From Marisa cornuarietis (Eukaryota > Mollusca > Gastropoda > Architaenioglossa > Ampullariidae), in the NCBI GenBank assembly GCA_004794655.1, contig SMMW01000585.1, forward strand, positions 3,490,001 to 3,554,000: a DNA stretch of 64,000 nt. Direction: 5' to 3'. Below, one piece after another: positions 1 through 15,100 of the stretch. How positions within the stretch are numbered: the stretch's first letter is position 1; the number at the start of each line of letters is the position of its first letter. The translations under genes were made by a program, and so were the position numbers. The notes under the pieces were generated by a model. It did not search any database and was not told the origin of the DNA. It saw only the letters and a program-made list of their open reading frames with translations.

Positions 1-112
1 CTGGGAAAAATTAAATCTGATTTTGACCATTGATGGGTTTGCTAAGATTTTAGTGATCATCTTTGTACGCAATATTTTTTTGGACAGCTCACCTAACTTC
101 TGTACCTTGCAG

Positions 113-3100
113 GTAAATCTGGGCGGCAGGTGCAGCTAGGTGCAGGATTTAATGCTGTCTTTGATCGTCCAGCACAGAAACCAGAAGGTAAATCCGGACA
201 GATACATTTTTTGGGGGGTAAAATTCATTGTGCCAGTACTATTATGACAACTGGCTGTGCTGATACTCTGAATTGTGGGGTGTTGTGAATGATCACTACT
301 TTTAAATCGCCCAAATATATTTGTATTATATTTTACAGTTCATGAAGAGAGGCTTAATGAATTTTAGGGCATAAAATGAATCTCAGTGTCAAGTAAGTTT
401 AAGTCTCATACTTGCTTATCAAGCAGCGCTCCTTGATGCTTCTACTTTTATGCAAGTATGTGTGTTGCAGATTACTGCCATACAGGCTGTGCCAATAACT
501 GGATTGCTGACAAGTACTGCGATCAGGTAAGGCTGTTTATTGTCCTATCTTTATGCTCTCTTGGAGACCATTTACACATCTGTGCATGTGGGCACCCACA
601 TGTGTGTGTGTGTGTGCGCGCAAGTCTGCACACATACAGCAATTGTGTGACTATGGGAAACTAACAAGAAGAAAGCAAAAAAGTAAACTTAATAGTCTGA
701 TGCAATAAATACAATGTATGAGCATGAACGTTGATCTACTGGACTGCCAGCAGACGATTTTTTTCAATTAAGTCGGAGAGCCGCGAGAACGAGGCTCGGA
801 AAAAAAGCAGCTTTCGGTAGCGAACGATGACAACAATGGCAGCAGTAAAGGAATATAAACAGCCAGGAAGTGGTAACTCCTGCAGCATGGAAGGATGCCA
901 CTGTGCAAGTTACAAATGTTTTGGTGTAAGTTTTTTTCGCCTTCCGTGGCCAGGTATATCAAAAGAGCAAGAAGAGTGGCGAGCGGCTCTCATTCATGCT
1001 AAAGGCCAGCGGATTCGGTCCGATTTCCGTTTCCGGAGACGCAGCACGACGATGAAATCTACGTCCATCATCGTGCTGCGTCTCCAGAAACGGAAATTGG
1101 ATTGAATCCCGCTAGCCGAGACTAGCGGTTCAGAACTTCGCAAGAGGCTAAGCGTTGGTCTCGGCATTTCGTCAGCAGTCCAGTAGATCAACGTTCATGG
1201 TATGAGTGTACATTATATCCATACCTTGATATCTTTCTTCTTATACGATGTAAGTGTACATAATATCCATACCTTTATATCTTTGTTCTTTTCCCATTCA
1301 CTTACTTCACGTACAATGCTGTTGATGAGCAATTTAACAGTGATTGTTTTCACAAATGATAGTTTTTACATATTCATTATCTTAATCATAATTTTTCTCT
1401 TTTGTGTCAGGCATGCAACCATCTGGTTTGTGGCTATGATGCAGGTGACTGTGGAACACAACACTTTCATGAGATGCACAGTCAGATTTTGAAGCCAGAG
1501 AGTGTGGATAAACAACATTATGTGTTTCCTAAAGGTTGGCTCAAACAACTATCATTAAATGTATCTCACAATTTGCACGTTCTAGAAGACAGAAGTTATA
1601 TATATATATTTTACTTACTTGTAAGAGTTTATCAAGCACTTAGATATTAATGTGAAACTAATAAAATTATTTTGTGATAAATTCTTAATGGTGCAACCCA
1701 TGCAGCAGACAGTCAGACTCAGAACTAGTCCATTCCAATTTTGCATAGAGCAGCAGCAGTTTTATAGTATTTTATTAGTCTGGAATGATGGAAACCATGT
1801 GTGTTGTAAGAGGATGTTAAGTGTGGGTATAGCCTGAATCCTTGCCAAGTATACCTTTCTGAAACATACTTAATAGTCTTGAACATGTTCACAGGAGAAA
1901 CACTGGGCTACTTCAATCTCACAGATCTTCTTCGGTCAGATGGTAAATTGACAGCTGCACAGCACAAGCCAGCAGACACCGTACGAGCAGCAGCTGTGTC
2001 TAACAAGTTCAAGGTCTTGACAGTAATCCTTTATCCCAATCGCAATGCCACAGACCTTGAATTCTTCTTGCAAGGTCAGCATGGCAATGAACCAGTTAAA
2101 TTTCAGGTGAGAGAAGGCATGTCATTTTGAGTACAAAGAAAACATTACTGGCCTTTGCAATATGCAGACATCTAAACAAAGTATAGCAAAAAGGTCATGA
2201 GAATTCTGGCTTTGTATTGCATATTTATAAAAGAATATTTAACATATTTTGTCTGCTGGTAGAAAGAGAATAATATTTTATTTTTCTGTTTTATCATGAA
2301 TAATATGTATTTTATTAATGTGGACACTGAATTTTAAGAAATTTTGAATTTTTGAATTTTAAGTATACTCCACAGACTTGAGGTTTAGAAAAAAGAGTGA
2401 TGCAATTTTTCTTTATTTTACAGCTAAATTTCACTGTATCAGTAGATACGAGACCTGTGCCTAAAGTGGGCAAAACTATGGGAAAAAGCAATGTGTCTTC
2501 AGTTGATGTTGCTGAAGAATCAGACATCATCTTCAAAGAATATCCTCAACATTTGTTGTAAGATCATTTTTAAATGACTTTACATGCATGCATCCTTTGT
2601 GAAGGCACTGTAGCCTAGTGTTAAGTGTGCTGTACAGGTCACTGGTTTGGGGCTGCCTTTACCCATCCACCAGAAATAGGCACCTGATTTTATCAGGGGA
2701 GGTAAAGATGGAGAGGTTTGAGTTTCACTTTTCACGTGAACCACTGACTCTTCACTGCTTTTGTGGGTGTGAGGCTGTGAGACCTTTACCTTACATGAAT
2801 GCATAGACAAACATGTATGGGGTGTTATCTTGAGATAATTTGTGAAGAACATGACAACTGTATTTTGACTGCTCGTGGTCCATCAGTGAGAAAAAAAATG
2901 CGAGAGTTTGTAAACTGAAGTTTGAGTTAGAGTAACAGACCAAACTGTCTTTGAGGCCACACGTTTTGTATTGTTTACTGGATTTGTCATCGCAACTTTA
3001 ATGGCTGAATTATGATTTAGAATGTAGCATCTTATGAAGAATCTGGTTGTGGTTCAGAAACAGACTAACTACATCTTGCTAATGAAGCACTTTAAATCTA

Positions 3101-6100
3101 GTATCAGCAAGATTAAAATGAGGGGATATGCTGGAGCGTTTACCTGGAGTGATTACAATCTCGTATTAACAAGCCTAAATTTGACGCTAAAGGTAAGGCA
3201 ACAATGCAGGATCCAAACGTTACGAAGCTCTTCTAGGCCCATGTTCGAGGCAAATTCACCACACTAAACATGACTGACTGTGATGTGGATACTCTGGTAA
3301 CATCGAAGAGGTGCTCTTGTCCACAGCCAAAGATGTTTTAGGGAGGCTAAAGAAAAATCACCAATCCTGAATTACGAAGGAGGTGCTCAACCTTTACAAC
3401 TGAAGGAGGGCCTTAATGAATGAGAAAACATAACAACTCTGAAGCAGCAGCTGAATATAGGGAGGTCAACAGCAATATAAGAAATGAATGAAGGCACTTT
3501 GGGAAAACTGAATTAAGGGGAAGTTCCCAGAGATTGACGAAGGGCTGACTTGGGGAGACAGCAGTAAGGCTTTTCACCTACTCAGGACCCTCACCAAAGA
3601 ACGTCAGCAGAGAACATCAGTCCTAGAAAATCTGGCCACCTTCTCAAGGAAGATTTGGCTGTACTTTGTCGATGGATTAAATACTGCAAAGACCTCTGCA
3701 ACTTACCACTGAATACAGTCCCATACATCCTCCAAGGTAACCAGGCAGTAAACATTGACCATGAAGACCTTTCAGTCCTACAGGAAGAGGTTGAATCAGC
3801 CATATGCAGCCTGAAAGGAGGGAATTTCCCTGGGGTCGACAACGTCCCAGTGGAGTTGCATGCGGGACAAATGATACAGAAATTCAGCATAGAAGAGGGT
3901 CTATTCAGAACCATTGAAGCATTGTACAAGGATTCCAAGCACTTAGTTCTCCTTAACAACCAGACGGGAGAGCTCTTTCGAATGATGGAGGGCATTTGCC
4001 AAGGCTGCCTTTTGTTTCTGGTGCTGTTGAACATCTTTTTGAGAATATCATGTACAATACTCCCCAGGATTGTCACACATCTGTGTCCATCAGAGGGAGA
4101 CCACTATATAATTAACGCTTTGCAGATGACATCAGTCTGATGGCAGGCAGTAACAGAAAGTAACAAGACCTCACAAAAAGGCTAGCAAACAGTGTGAACA
4201 ATTGGATGAAGATCAGCACACAAAAGAGTAAAGTCATGGTAAATACCACCAGGCAGGGAAAAGCAGAAATCTGCATGAAGAGGCTCAGAGTCTCTAGTAC
4301 CTGGGCACAATGATCTCTAAGGATGGCAGCTGCATGGTGGACATGCATCTTAAAATCACAGCAGTGATGGCAAGGCAGAGCAGAAAATGAGACAGCAAAA
4401 ATATCAGCTTTGTCACAAAATACTGGCTGCATAAGTTGCTCACCATCCCTATCCTGTTGTACGGCTGTGCAACATGGACCTAGGGCACTGGGACAGAGTC
4501 AAATTCAGGCATTCGAAACCAAGTGCTTTAGGAGACTGCTCTGAATTTTGTACAAAGAACACAGAAGGAATGAATTCCTACGCAACACAGTCATCACCCT
4601 CGTGGGCTCACAAGAACCATTGCTAGCCACCATCAAACGACAAAACTGATTTGGTTTGGCCATGTCACTAGATGTGATACGCTACTGAAGATGGTTCTCC
4701 AGAGACACATGGAAGAAGGATGATGTAGAGGTAAAAAGAATTGGCTGGTGAATGTGAAAGAATGGACGGTCACCTAATGAGAGACCTACTAATGGGCTCA
4801 CAAAACTGGCCCAGTTTGTATGCCTTCGCTGCTGCTGCATTTCATCAAGTCCCCCAGTGACAGGTACCAGTGGGTCAGCTCCACAGGTGGGAGGGCTTGC
4901 TCTGGGTCCAACTGTTGCTAGTTAAGGGAGTGATGATGATGGTGACGATGAGGAGAATGAGGATTTTATGAAGGATGCTTCAGAAATATGAGACCTCATA
5001 AGAACTCCTTTCAGTATTTATTTGAATTAGTAAGTGTTAAAAGAATTGAGAGTAGAAATGTTAAGTGTTTGTTATTTAAGAGCCACTCTTTGTTAACTTC
5101 TTAGGGAACCACAAGCAAGTTTGTTCACACAGAAAAGTTACAGTGCAGTGGCATTTCCATTCAACATCAGCAGCAACCTGACCCTTCTTGGCCTTTCCAG
5201 CAAACTTCAAGAGACTCTGATCCAGCTGCAAGCTGATTATTCTGATGGTGAGATCCTCTGCTGAGGCCGAAAGTCTAGAGCCCCCCCCCCCTTTCCTTTG
5301 CTAACATACTAGCAAGCTACTGGTATGCAGCCAAAGTTTTAGTACAGGGATAAAGACATTCTTTATATTGCTGCAAATGCAGTTGACCTGATATGTATCT
5401 ATAGTAGTAGAAGACTAATTTTAAAGTTTTCATTCTGGCATAGTGTTTCTTTTGTACTGTGAATTTCATGAATTGCTTGTTTCTGTTTTTTTTTTTTTTT
5501 AGGGGACTTAACTGAAATAGGGTTCAAGATAGCTCTTGAGGATACATATCATAAATTTAGTCCAGAAATCAATGCTTGGCATCAAGGGAAGAGATCAGCT
5601 GAAGAAGATAAGCACATTCTAGCAATAGATTTTCAAGCAGATGGATTTGGGCAGCCAAAAGAAGGAATGAATCTTCAGCAAGGACAAGGTGGTCATGTGG
5701 CAAAAGATGGAGAGCTACTCTCAGAGACAACCCAGCATTCTCAGCAAAAGGACAGGGACAGGCATATGAAAATACAGCGGAGTTTGCTTGGTGAAGGCGA
5801 TGAGAGCAGAGAAAGTATGAAAGAGATGGTGGTTGCAGATAATGGTGCTTATGTCAGAGAGAGCGTTAGGGCTAGAGGACATCATGAGGTGGGTGAAATG
5901 TCAGCAGAGATTACAGATGATGAATTCCTGAAGTTAATTCAAGAGAATGGAAGAAACCTGCCTGGAGGGTTTCCTTGGGAAGTGCAAGGCATCTTTAACA
6001 AATTGAATAAGGTGACTGGTTTTGTTCTTCTTTAGTTAATTTAGTCTTTATTTAGTCATCCTCAAATAACCCAACATTTGCATTAAAAAAATATGGCTAT

Positions 6101-9100
6101 GGTGTGACTCAGTGGTATACTTGCAAAATTTTGTTACCATCATTTCGAAGATTACATATTAATTATTTTGATGTATTCAACAAATTATTTTGATGTATTC
6201 AACAATACCGTACTGTGCTGTTCTTATTATTTAACATGCTTTTGATACTTTTTCATATTGCTTTATGCTAGCATGTTTTTGCATGTTTTGTAGCAACAGA
6301 AAGAACTTGAGCAGGCCAAGGTTTATGAGATAGACAATCATAAAGGTAGAAAGTTGATGGACACATTTGGCGATTCTCTGCGGCATGTGAATCGGCTGTA
6401 CAACAAACAATTTGGGTTTGCATCCCGCAAAGTACCAGCACACATGCCCCACATGATTGACAAGAATATCATGGCTGAATTGCAGGCAATGTGAGAACCA
6501 CATTAAATCACACTTAGAATTTGTCTGTTTGCTAGTTTTTCTTTTGTCTTTGAGCAAGAGTTTTGGCATAAAAATGTACTATAAATCAAAGCGTATTAAC
6601 ACTTCTTTGATGAATGGTCATTCATTGCTTTATTGGTTCCTTTATTGCATATCTGTTTACTGATCAGTTTTATTCTGGCAAAATGGTCTCTAAATATATA
6701 TGATACAAATGTTATGCATTTATTTTAAAAAGTTTGGAGTAATTAATAAGATGATGTATTAAAGAAATCAGTTGCCATTTTATAGAGAATAAACACAAAC
6801 ATTGTGTGGCTACTTTTAGAAGCATACAAGAGAACACAGAAATGAATAATTTAATAGGATAATGTTTATTTTTCAAATTATAAGAAAATAACCACCTCCA
6901 TCTACACACACATACACACTCTTTTATAATAAATGACACTTTTATGCCAAAAAATCATCAGTGCTTACATTACACTACAATTTGAAATGTGTCAGGTAGT
7001 TCTCACTAGAAGACTAAACTTCATAGATGATTCGAAGAATGAATACACAAAGATATTGGAAATTACATATTTGCATTTGTGCATGAAAATGTGTGCAGAT
7101 TTCCTCGTGAATGGGAAGTAACATCTTCAAATCGAGTGCGAAGTCCAAATGACATTCAGTTTGGGTTTGCATATTACTACTACCTGCAAGGGGCAGTTGT
7201 ACAACTCCAAGCAGCAGATATATTTGATCAGATGGATACAGATCATTCAGGGTGAGTGATTGGTGTTGAAGATTCTGTAAATAATCATTTTTCAGCAGGG
7301 TAAGTTGTTATGACAATGAAATTTTGTCTAGATCTATAAGCTTTAATAGTTAAAAAAAGCAATAGTTTTCCTCATACTGCTTTGTCTTAAGCATTTTTCA
7401 CCAAGAAACATTAATGAAAGTGTCTTTTTAAACAGCATACTTTCAGATCGAGAACTCAGAACATTTGCTGCAAAACTGCATGAATTACCACTGTATCTTG
7501 AGGTGAGAAAATATTTCAGCTTGGGACAGAAAGGAACCTATGCAGGTGCTTAGACTAATGTGCATGTGGAGTTCATATATATATATATAAAGGTGTAAAT
7601 GTATGCATGGATTTAAGTTTAAGATTTTAAGATTTAAGTTAAATTGTTTTATGTAGTATATGAAGTTCTGTTTGAAGCAGATTTGAAAGAATAAAACCTG
7701 TTCATTAATCTCAATCTGTTCACAGATGCTTAGCAGCTTGGAGAACACACTGATTAATTGTTCCATCCAGTTATCACCAGACCTTCAGCACCAGCATCTT
7801 CAGCAGACACTGACACTTACCAACGAGCAGTATTATGAAACACGCATGGTATGTGGCTCTTTATTTGAAAGTATTTTTGTGAAGGCTTGAAAAGTGGGTG
7901 AGTGTCAGAGATATTTACTGGAAGAAATTAGTTTCAGAGAATGGTAAAAGAAAAATTATTTGATACTATGGTGTTTTACGTTGTATGGGTTGAATTGTAG
8001 ATAATATAACAAATAATTATTTTTTACTAAAATTATTTTTTCATTTTCAATAATTTACTAAAGGTTTAGTAAAGAAATTGGTGTATTTGCTAGATAAAAA
8101 GGATGGGTTTCCAACTACAGCATAAAAAGAAATAGTGATCACCTTGAAGAGATTATATATATATATATATGTGTGTGCGTGTTCTTAATGGAAAGGTGAG
8201 AATAGGAATTTATTTTGATAAGAATTATTCATTTATGAAAAAGAGGATGGGGAGTTCATGTATTTATCACTTATATACTTAACTGCATTCTACAGCCTCA
8301 GGTAACCAAACTTCTCTTCACCAACTGTTCAGAAATAAACCGCCTTGTTCTGGAAAAGTTCAAACCAAAGCCTAAATATAAGTGAGTTCATGCACTGTTC
8401 GCTCTCTTTTGTTGTCTCATTATCAAATACTTGGAAGCTATTCAGTTGGCTGCTTGGATTGTTTCCCCTCTCCCTTACAAAAATTTTTTGTTTTGCTCAA
8501 GTTATTATGATAAAAGAGTGAATTGCATTTTTGTTGCTGACATAAAGCTGTAATTTGTGTCTTGCTAGGACTACAATCATGGATGACTCTGATGTAGCCT
8601 TTAAGATGATTCATGGCAATGTCTCAAAGGTTGTGGGGCAGCTGGATGACATTCGTAAAAATCCTAAGTGAGTATTGGACAAATTTAAGAGTGATTGTTT
8701 TCATCTGAGTTCTTGAGAAATACATGGGCGATTTGGAGACTATGAATCTAAGAAGATGTGAATCTTTGTAATGTCTGTATGCATCTATACATACAGATTA
8801 AGTGAGAAAAACTGCTTTTTTGTGCTTTGTAATATGATTGTTCCGGAGAACTTTGTTCCTTAGAAGAACACTTATATCATTTAACACACATATTTACAAA
8901 GAGAAAAGCAAATCAATTGGTAAGTTGGGTTTAAATGATACATACTGTCTGTGGTATACATACGGAATCATTTCCGTGGAAAATTTAACATAACAAAACA
9001 ATTGTTTACTTACAGTTGTGCCTAAAACACAGGTCGCCATGTTGTATTGTTGAATGATGTCTCTGAGTTTTCATGGGCAAGTGCTGACTGTCAGTCTCTT

Positions 9101-12100
9101 GAATGGGGTTTTCAAAACACTGCATCCTGGCTGTGGAGATTGTGCAGGGATAAAAAGTTGAACAAATAAGAAAACCATAGCTTGACACAGCATAATGTTA
9201 CAAAAAAGAATATAGAGGTTAAACAAAGAGGATACCAAGTTCCAACACTGTTATATGAGAGCTTGAAGTCAGGCGGCGGTCACGGCGCACACGGCCACTC
9301 CTCCTTTAGGGAGTAAACATCGCTAGCCTCGAGTGTGCAGTGCCTTTGTTCTGACTATTGTTTACTGGCAAAACACACACACAACACACACGCGTATTTT
9401 TTCAGTGCAGAGAGATGTATTGTTTTCTTTCAGTGCAAAGTGCAGCTGTATATTTAAAAACAATTGAGTAACAAGACTGCCTGGTTTGCATTTACTGGAG
9501 GGACATGTGAGCCAACTGGATTTTTGTTCATAACATTCCAGAAATCGAGCTCACACTCGGTCCATGTGGAGGAGCTGTTCAGATTTTCTGAATATAATTT
9601 CAAGTTCCTCCACCAATGTCACCAGCTGAAATGTTGGGACTACTAGCACATAGTTAGCTTGAGGTACCTGCTTAATTGACAACAGGGTCTCTCTTACAGT
9701 TCCTGGTTGTTTTCCAGTAATAATTTCTTTACATTCTGGACACACTTTCCTTTGTACCTTTTTGGCGATGTAACCAGCAATGCAAGTTAAAATATTGTCC
9801 TCAGGAATCAATAGTTTTTTGGCATAGTTTTTTTACCAAGTTGGTAAAAGCATACTGGGAGATTTCACATCTTTTGCTTAGCTCATATCTTGCATCAGAA
9901 ATTGCTGGAGTGCGCTGAGTACTGATGTTGCTCAGCGTCAAGAGAAAGTCATCTTCATCTTCGATTCAGTTGCTTCTTTCACTGCATGATGAGACATCAT
10001 TACCTGGCGCAGAAAGAACCGAAATTGCCGGGGACTTGGATTATCTCCATGTCCTTTTCCTCATGTTAGAGAAAAGATTTTTTTTAGGCAGTCTTGGTTT
10101 AGTCTGCTATTGTGGAAGAATTCAACCTCTTTTGTTTTGTGAAGATCGTCCCAGAGTTGAAGCAGGCTTTGTACAGCAATTTTCCATCCAATCATACTTG
10201 ATGAATTGCTTTTAAATGTTGACACCCATGACTTTTCCGAGATGGCATCATGCATTGTTTGGCTGCTAAACTTGCTAAGGCTATTGAATGCATTAAACAG
10301 TTGATCAATGGGTTCAACAAAGAAAGCAGTCTCAGAGGCCTCTTCTGATAATACTCCTAAAGTTACTATCATTGATATGCCAGCTGCAACGCTGTGCGAC
10401 AGAACCGTAGAGGCAAACTACCCAAAGGGCTGAAAAACCTGGTATCTTTAGGTGTTTTTATTGAGGCTTGGAGCCATTCGAATACAGTTCTATCCATCCT
10501 GAAAAAATATTTTATGTATTTCAGTGGATTCGGTACATCAAAGATGGCTGGAACTGTACACTGGATCAGCCGGCACTTCTGTACCTCTTTCTTACATCTG
10601 TGGAAATGACAACATAAGACTAGTGAAGCTACTAAGCAGCAGTATATGTGGCAAAACCAAAGATAAATGCAACTTGTTAAGTCCTGTGAAATGCTGTTAA
10701 CTCAAATCTCTTCATCTTTAGTTCGAGAGTTTTTACAACTCTGCGCAGCACACCATGTACCTCTAGGCCTCCTCACGCGAACACCGATAGTTGGTACAGG
10801 GGGCTGTGGTCGCGATCACATACGGGTCAGCGTTTCTTCATTTCCCGCCTAAGTGGTGGCTCTTGGTATCCTCTTTGGTTTAAATGTAGCTACTGCATGC
10901 TTTGATATGGGAGTTGTTGTGGAACCAGCAGTCTTTGTGTGTGAAAAATAGAAAAATGCCATTGAAAACTAAATGAACCCTCTTTATTGTGACTTGCCTT
11001 GAAACAGGTTATTCTGGCAGTAGAATTTTTGCAGATACTCACACACAAATTCAGCTAGTGATCCACAAGCACCCTTTTTTTCGAAGGTAGGGTGCAACCA
11101 CGTTGTCTTTTCATTTTTGCCTTTCCACAGATTGCAAGCTTTCTGTTCCTCTCATAGACTACAAGTGGTAAATTGAAGTCAAGCTGGCCAGTCGGCAAAA
11201 CTTTTAGCAGTATCGCAGCAATATTCAACATTTTTCTTGCCCTTTATCAATGAACTAACTGTTTAAACTCGTCATAAGGGCTGACATGAAATCCAGCTAA
11301 CTCCAGATTCATTAGAACTTTTTATGTTTGCAGATGATATAGCGTTATTTTCAGACACTGCAATTGGGCTCCAAAATCAGTTGAATATACTTTCTGACAC
11401 TGCCAAGTGCCTTGACCTTTATCAAAGTCTAATATTGTTGTATTTAGGAATGGTGGTCATCTGGCCCACTGAGAAAAATGGTATTATGATGGCAATGAGA
11501 TGAAAATTGTTAATGCGTACCACTACCTGGGAATTATTCTATCAATCCAACGTGTTTCTACAGGCACTAAAGGATTTAGCAATAAAGTCCCGCAAGGCAG
11601 TGGTAGGGATATTAAAAGTATTGTATTGGCTTGACAGTCGCTCTTCCTCTTTCTCAAGCTTTTTGATACCCTAATTCAACCTGTCCTTCTGTATAGTTCT
11701 AAAATCTGGGGACTGTGCTGATACAAAAATAATTGAAAAGGCTCATACCTTTGCCTTGAAAAAGTTTCTATGGATGTTTTTGAATACCTCAAATATAATA
11801 TGGCTTATGGAAAATGTGGGCGGTATCCATTATTTATTGTTATGTATCATTAAAGTACTGGTTAAGAACAGTTCACCTATCTGAGAGCATCCTTCTTAGA
11901 AAGGTACACACAATGTTATATAATAATCATGTAAAAATCACCTGGTTTAACAGCATCATGATGGTTTTATACAAATATGGTTTTGGCTTTGTATGGGAGC
12001 AGCAGAGTGTAGGAAATGCTAATGTTTTTTTGAAAGAATTTAAACAAAGATTGCTAGATTGTTACAAGTAAGAAAGGAGTGAGAGGTTAACTAGTAGTGA

Positions 12101-15100
12101 CAGCTTTTATCCTTATCATTGTTTTAAAAGCAGTCTGTCCCAGTCTTCCTATTTGCAGAATCTAAATCATATAGGGATGAGAAATGCCCTAGTCCGATTC
12201 AGACTATGTGTTAATAACAGACTCCTATATAACAGACTCCAGTTTTAGTCAAAATTGTCCCTTCTGTAAAAAAATTGAAGAAACTAAATTACATTTCTAT
12301 TGTGTTTTCCACAATATACTAGATTACAGGAAAAATTCATCCCTCCGAAATTTTGAACCTAACATCCCTTTCCCATTTTTCAATACTCATGTCAGATAAT
12401 AGGTTGTCTAGCAAGCTATATATATATATATATGAATTTGAGAAACTCCATCAGCTAATTGTAAAATTCTCTTTTAAAGCAAGGTTAATGTTTAACTAGT
12501 CCTAATTCATTGTCAGGCCTAAGATGCTGAGCAAATAGTAAGGATATTACTTTATGTATAATATATATTATGCATATCTTTGGTGGCCCATTGGCGCAGT
12601 AGTTAGCGGCTGTTACCAACACAGTGAAGGTTGACTGTCCTGGACTCAGCTCTTGTTTCAGGCACGCTGTTCTTTCTCTGCATGTAGCATCTGTTTACAA
12701 GGCTGGCTGCCTTGCCGTGTTATCGCCTTAGCTGCTGGCTCCAGTAAAACATCAATCCCCTACCCCCGATATACTTGCATGCATGCTGATGTGTGTTACA
12801 CTAGATACATCCAGAAAATCTAGACTTGTGCTTCCCAAAAAAAGTGTATACAAAAGTTTAAATGAGTCAAGGCATCAGCTAGATTACAACATTGATGCAT
12901 TTATTATATATATTTGGAACCGGAATGCCAACTGTGCTAGTTAACACATCTATGTTTTAATGTTTACCCTCTTCAGTCATGGGCCATGGCCTACACTGAA
13001 TAAAGTCAAGTCTTGTCCAGTGGGTCCACCTATGTCATGGATTAGAGTTTGTTTTCTTTCACAAGGAGTCTGTAAACATGGCAGCCTTCGTTCGTGAGTT
13101 GGTCGAGTGTTGTAGATGCAATTATAAACAATTATTTTACAAAATAAAATTCCAGATTTTAGTATCTATCAATCAAGCCCAACTGAGCATTTGCCCTGCT
13201 TTTCTCTTAATCTTTTTCTGATAATTCTGTGCAGGAAATTTATTTGTCTTAATGATAACATAGAACATGGAACTGAAGGAGCAAAAACTGTGAGTATTTT
13301 TTTTCCTGTACTTATTAGAATGATAATGTGTTTTGTCCTCAAGGAGACTGTGTTGCCTAGTTTCCTTGTCTTTGCTGTTTGCATTATTTTGTGGCATACA
13401 ACAAATCTGTTATGCTTTTTATAAAGGTTAAGTTACAGACTGTAAACGTGCAGGAGTCATGGAGGTTGTCTTAAAGCTGACTCTAAAGTAGCATGTCTTA
13501 TTCTGTGCAAAATGTGAAATAGTTTTGGTCTGAGAGCCATTTTCTAGCTGTGTCCACTGGTTTAGTGTTTTGTATTTTTAATTCAGAAGTTTTTAGCTCT
13601 TCCTTTTCTATGGGGAGCTTTTCAATTACTTAATAGCAAGAATGACAATGAATAGAATGCTAACAAGTGAACACATACTCAGATAATATAAAATTAAATT
13701 TCACCATAGGAATTACACTTCCTTTCCTTTGAAATAGTCATTTTACATCATCATGATGTAGAAAAAACTTTATCATACTAACATCATCACAGAAACTTGT
13801 TCAAACGTCTGTGGCATGCTTTGATTTTGTTATAAACTCTTTTTTTTTTTACCACAGGTAAAAGCAGTTATTATGGACTTCTATGAGTCTATCCTGCCTT
13901 TGCAGTCTCAGTTTGAACTGCCGAGAGATTACCGCAATCGCTTTCTACATGTAAAAGATTTAGAAGAGTGGTATGCTTCTATTTCTTGTGTTTTGCTTTT
14001 AGAGATTTGTACATGTAGAACATTAAGTTTGCTGTACTGTTCTCCACAGATCTGGCCACCTATTTGATCTTATGGCATTGAAGTTTTAGCACTCCTTTCT
14101 TTCATGTGATCTATTCACCTGACCTTACTGGTCTCGTGGTCCATAGAAGTAATAATTACCTGTTTTTTTTTAAATTACAGGAAACGTTACAGAGACTGGC
14201 TTCGTTTCTGGGCTCACCTGGCTCTTTTAATTCTTGTAATCTTCACGATTGTCTCCTTCTTTGGTGACAAGGTAGATTCTCATAATTTTAATTATGTGTT
14301 TAAAATTTAATGACAAGACATGTGGTTCCCTATCTTTTCGTCCTTTGCAGTCATTGTCAGGGATGATTGCTGGTATTCATGTCAAGATTTAAAAAAATCT
14401 TTGGCCTACAAGGTATCAATTATAAAAATCTTGTCACACTATTAAAACAATTACTTACATATTTCTTATTTAATAGCATCAAACTATAAAATTTAACAGT
14501 TACTTGTGTGCTATATTTTTCTCTGTGTAGCTCTTTGTCGAAATATTTAAAAAAGGAATAACAAATTCTAGTTAGTTCAGTCACCTAAAACAAGCCCTTA
14601 AATTTGTGTAGGAGGAGATTATGCATATTGAAAATTGGTCCATAGTCTGACTACATTATCTACACTTAAACAGCAGTCTCTTCTTGCTGTCTGATCAAAA
14701 CAACCCTGTCTGTTTCATGCTTCTTTAAGTCGAATTCCGTTAGAGTAAGCATAATGTCTTAAAAGAAATAACTATTGGTAACATACACATTTGATTGTGC
14801 AATTCCATGACTGTGCCCAGGGTACATTCTGTGCTTGAAAACTGGGAACACCTTAGTTCATGGTCCTCATAAATCAATCATTATATTTGAAGCCTAGAAC
14901 TTCCAGTCCCGCTGAGTTAAAGACTTGCAGACTGCCTGAATCATGAAAGAAGACCCGGTCTAAATAATGTAATGTCATGATGATTTACAGATTGAGGCCT
15001 TACAACGGAGACTATGGAGGCAGCGGCAGTCCATTGATTATGTGACAGAGCACCAAGACTCTACTGTTCCTGTCAAAGCAGCCCCCTTGTCAACTGTATG

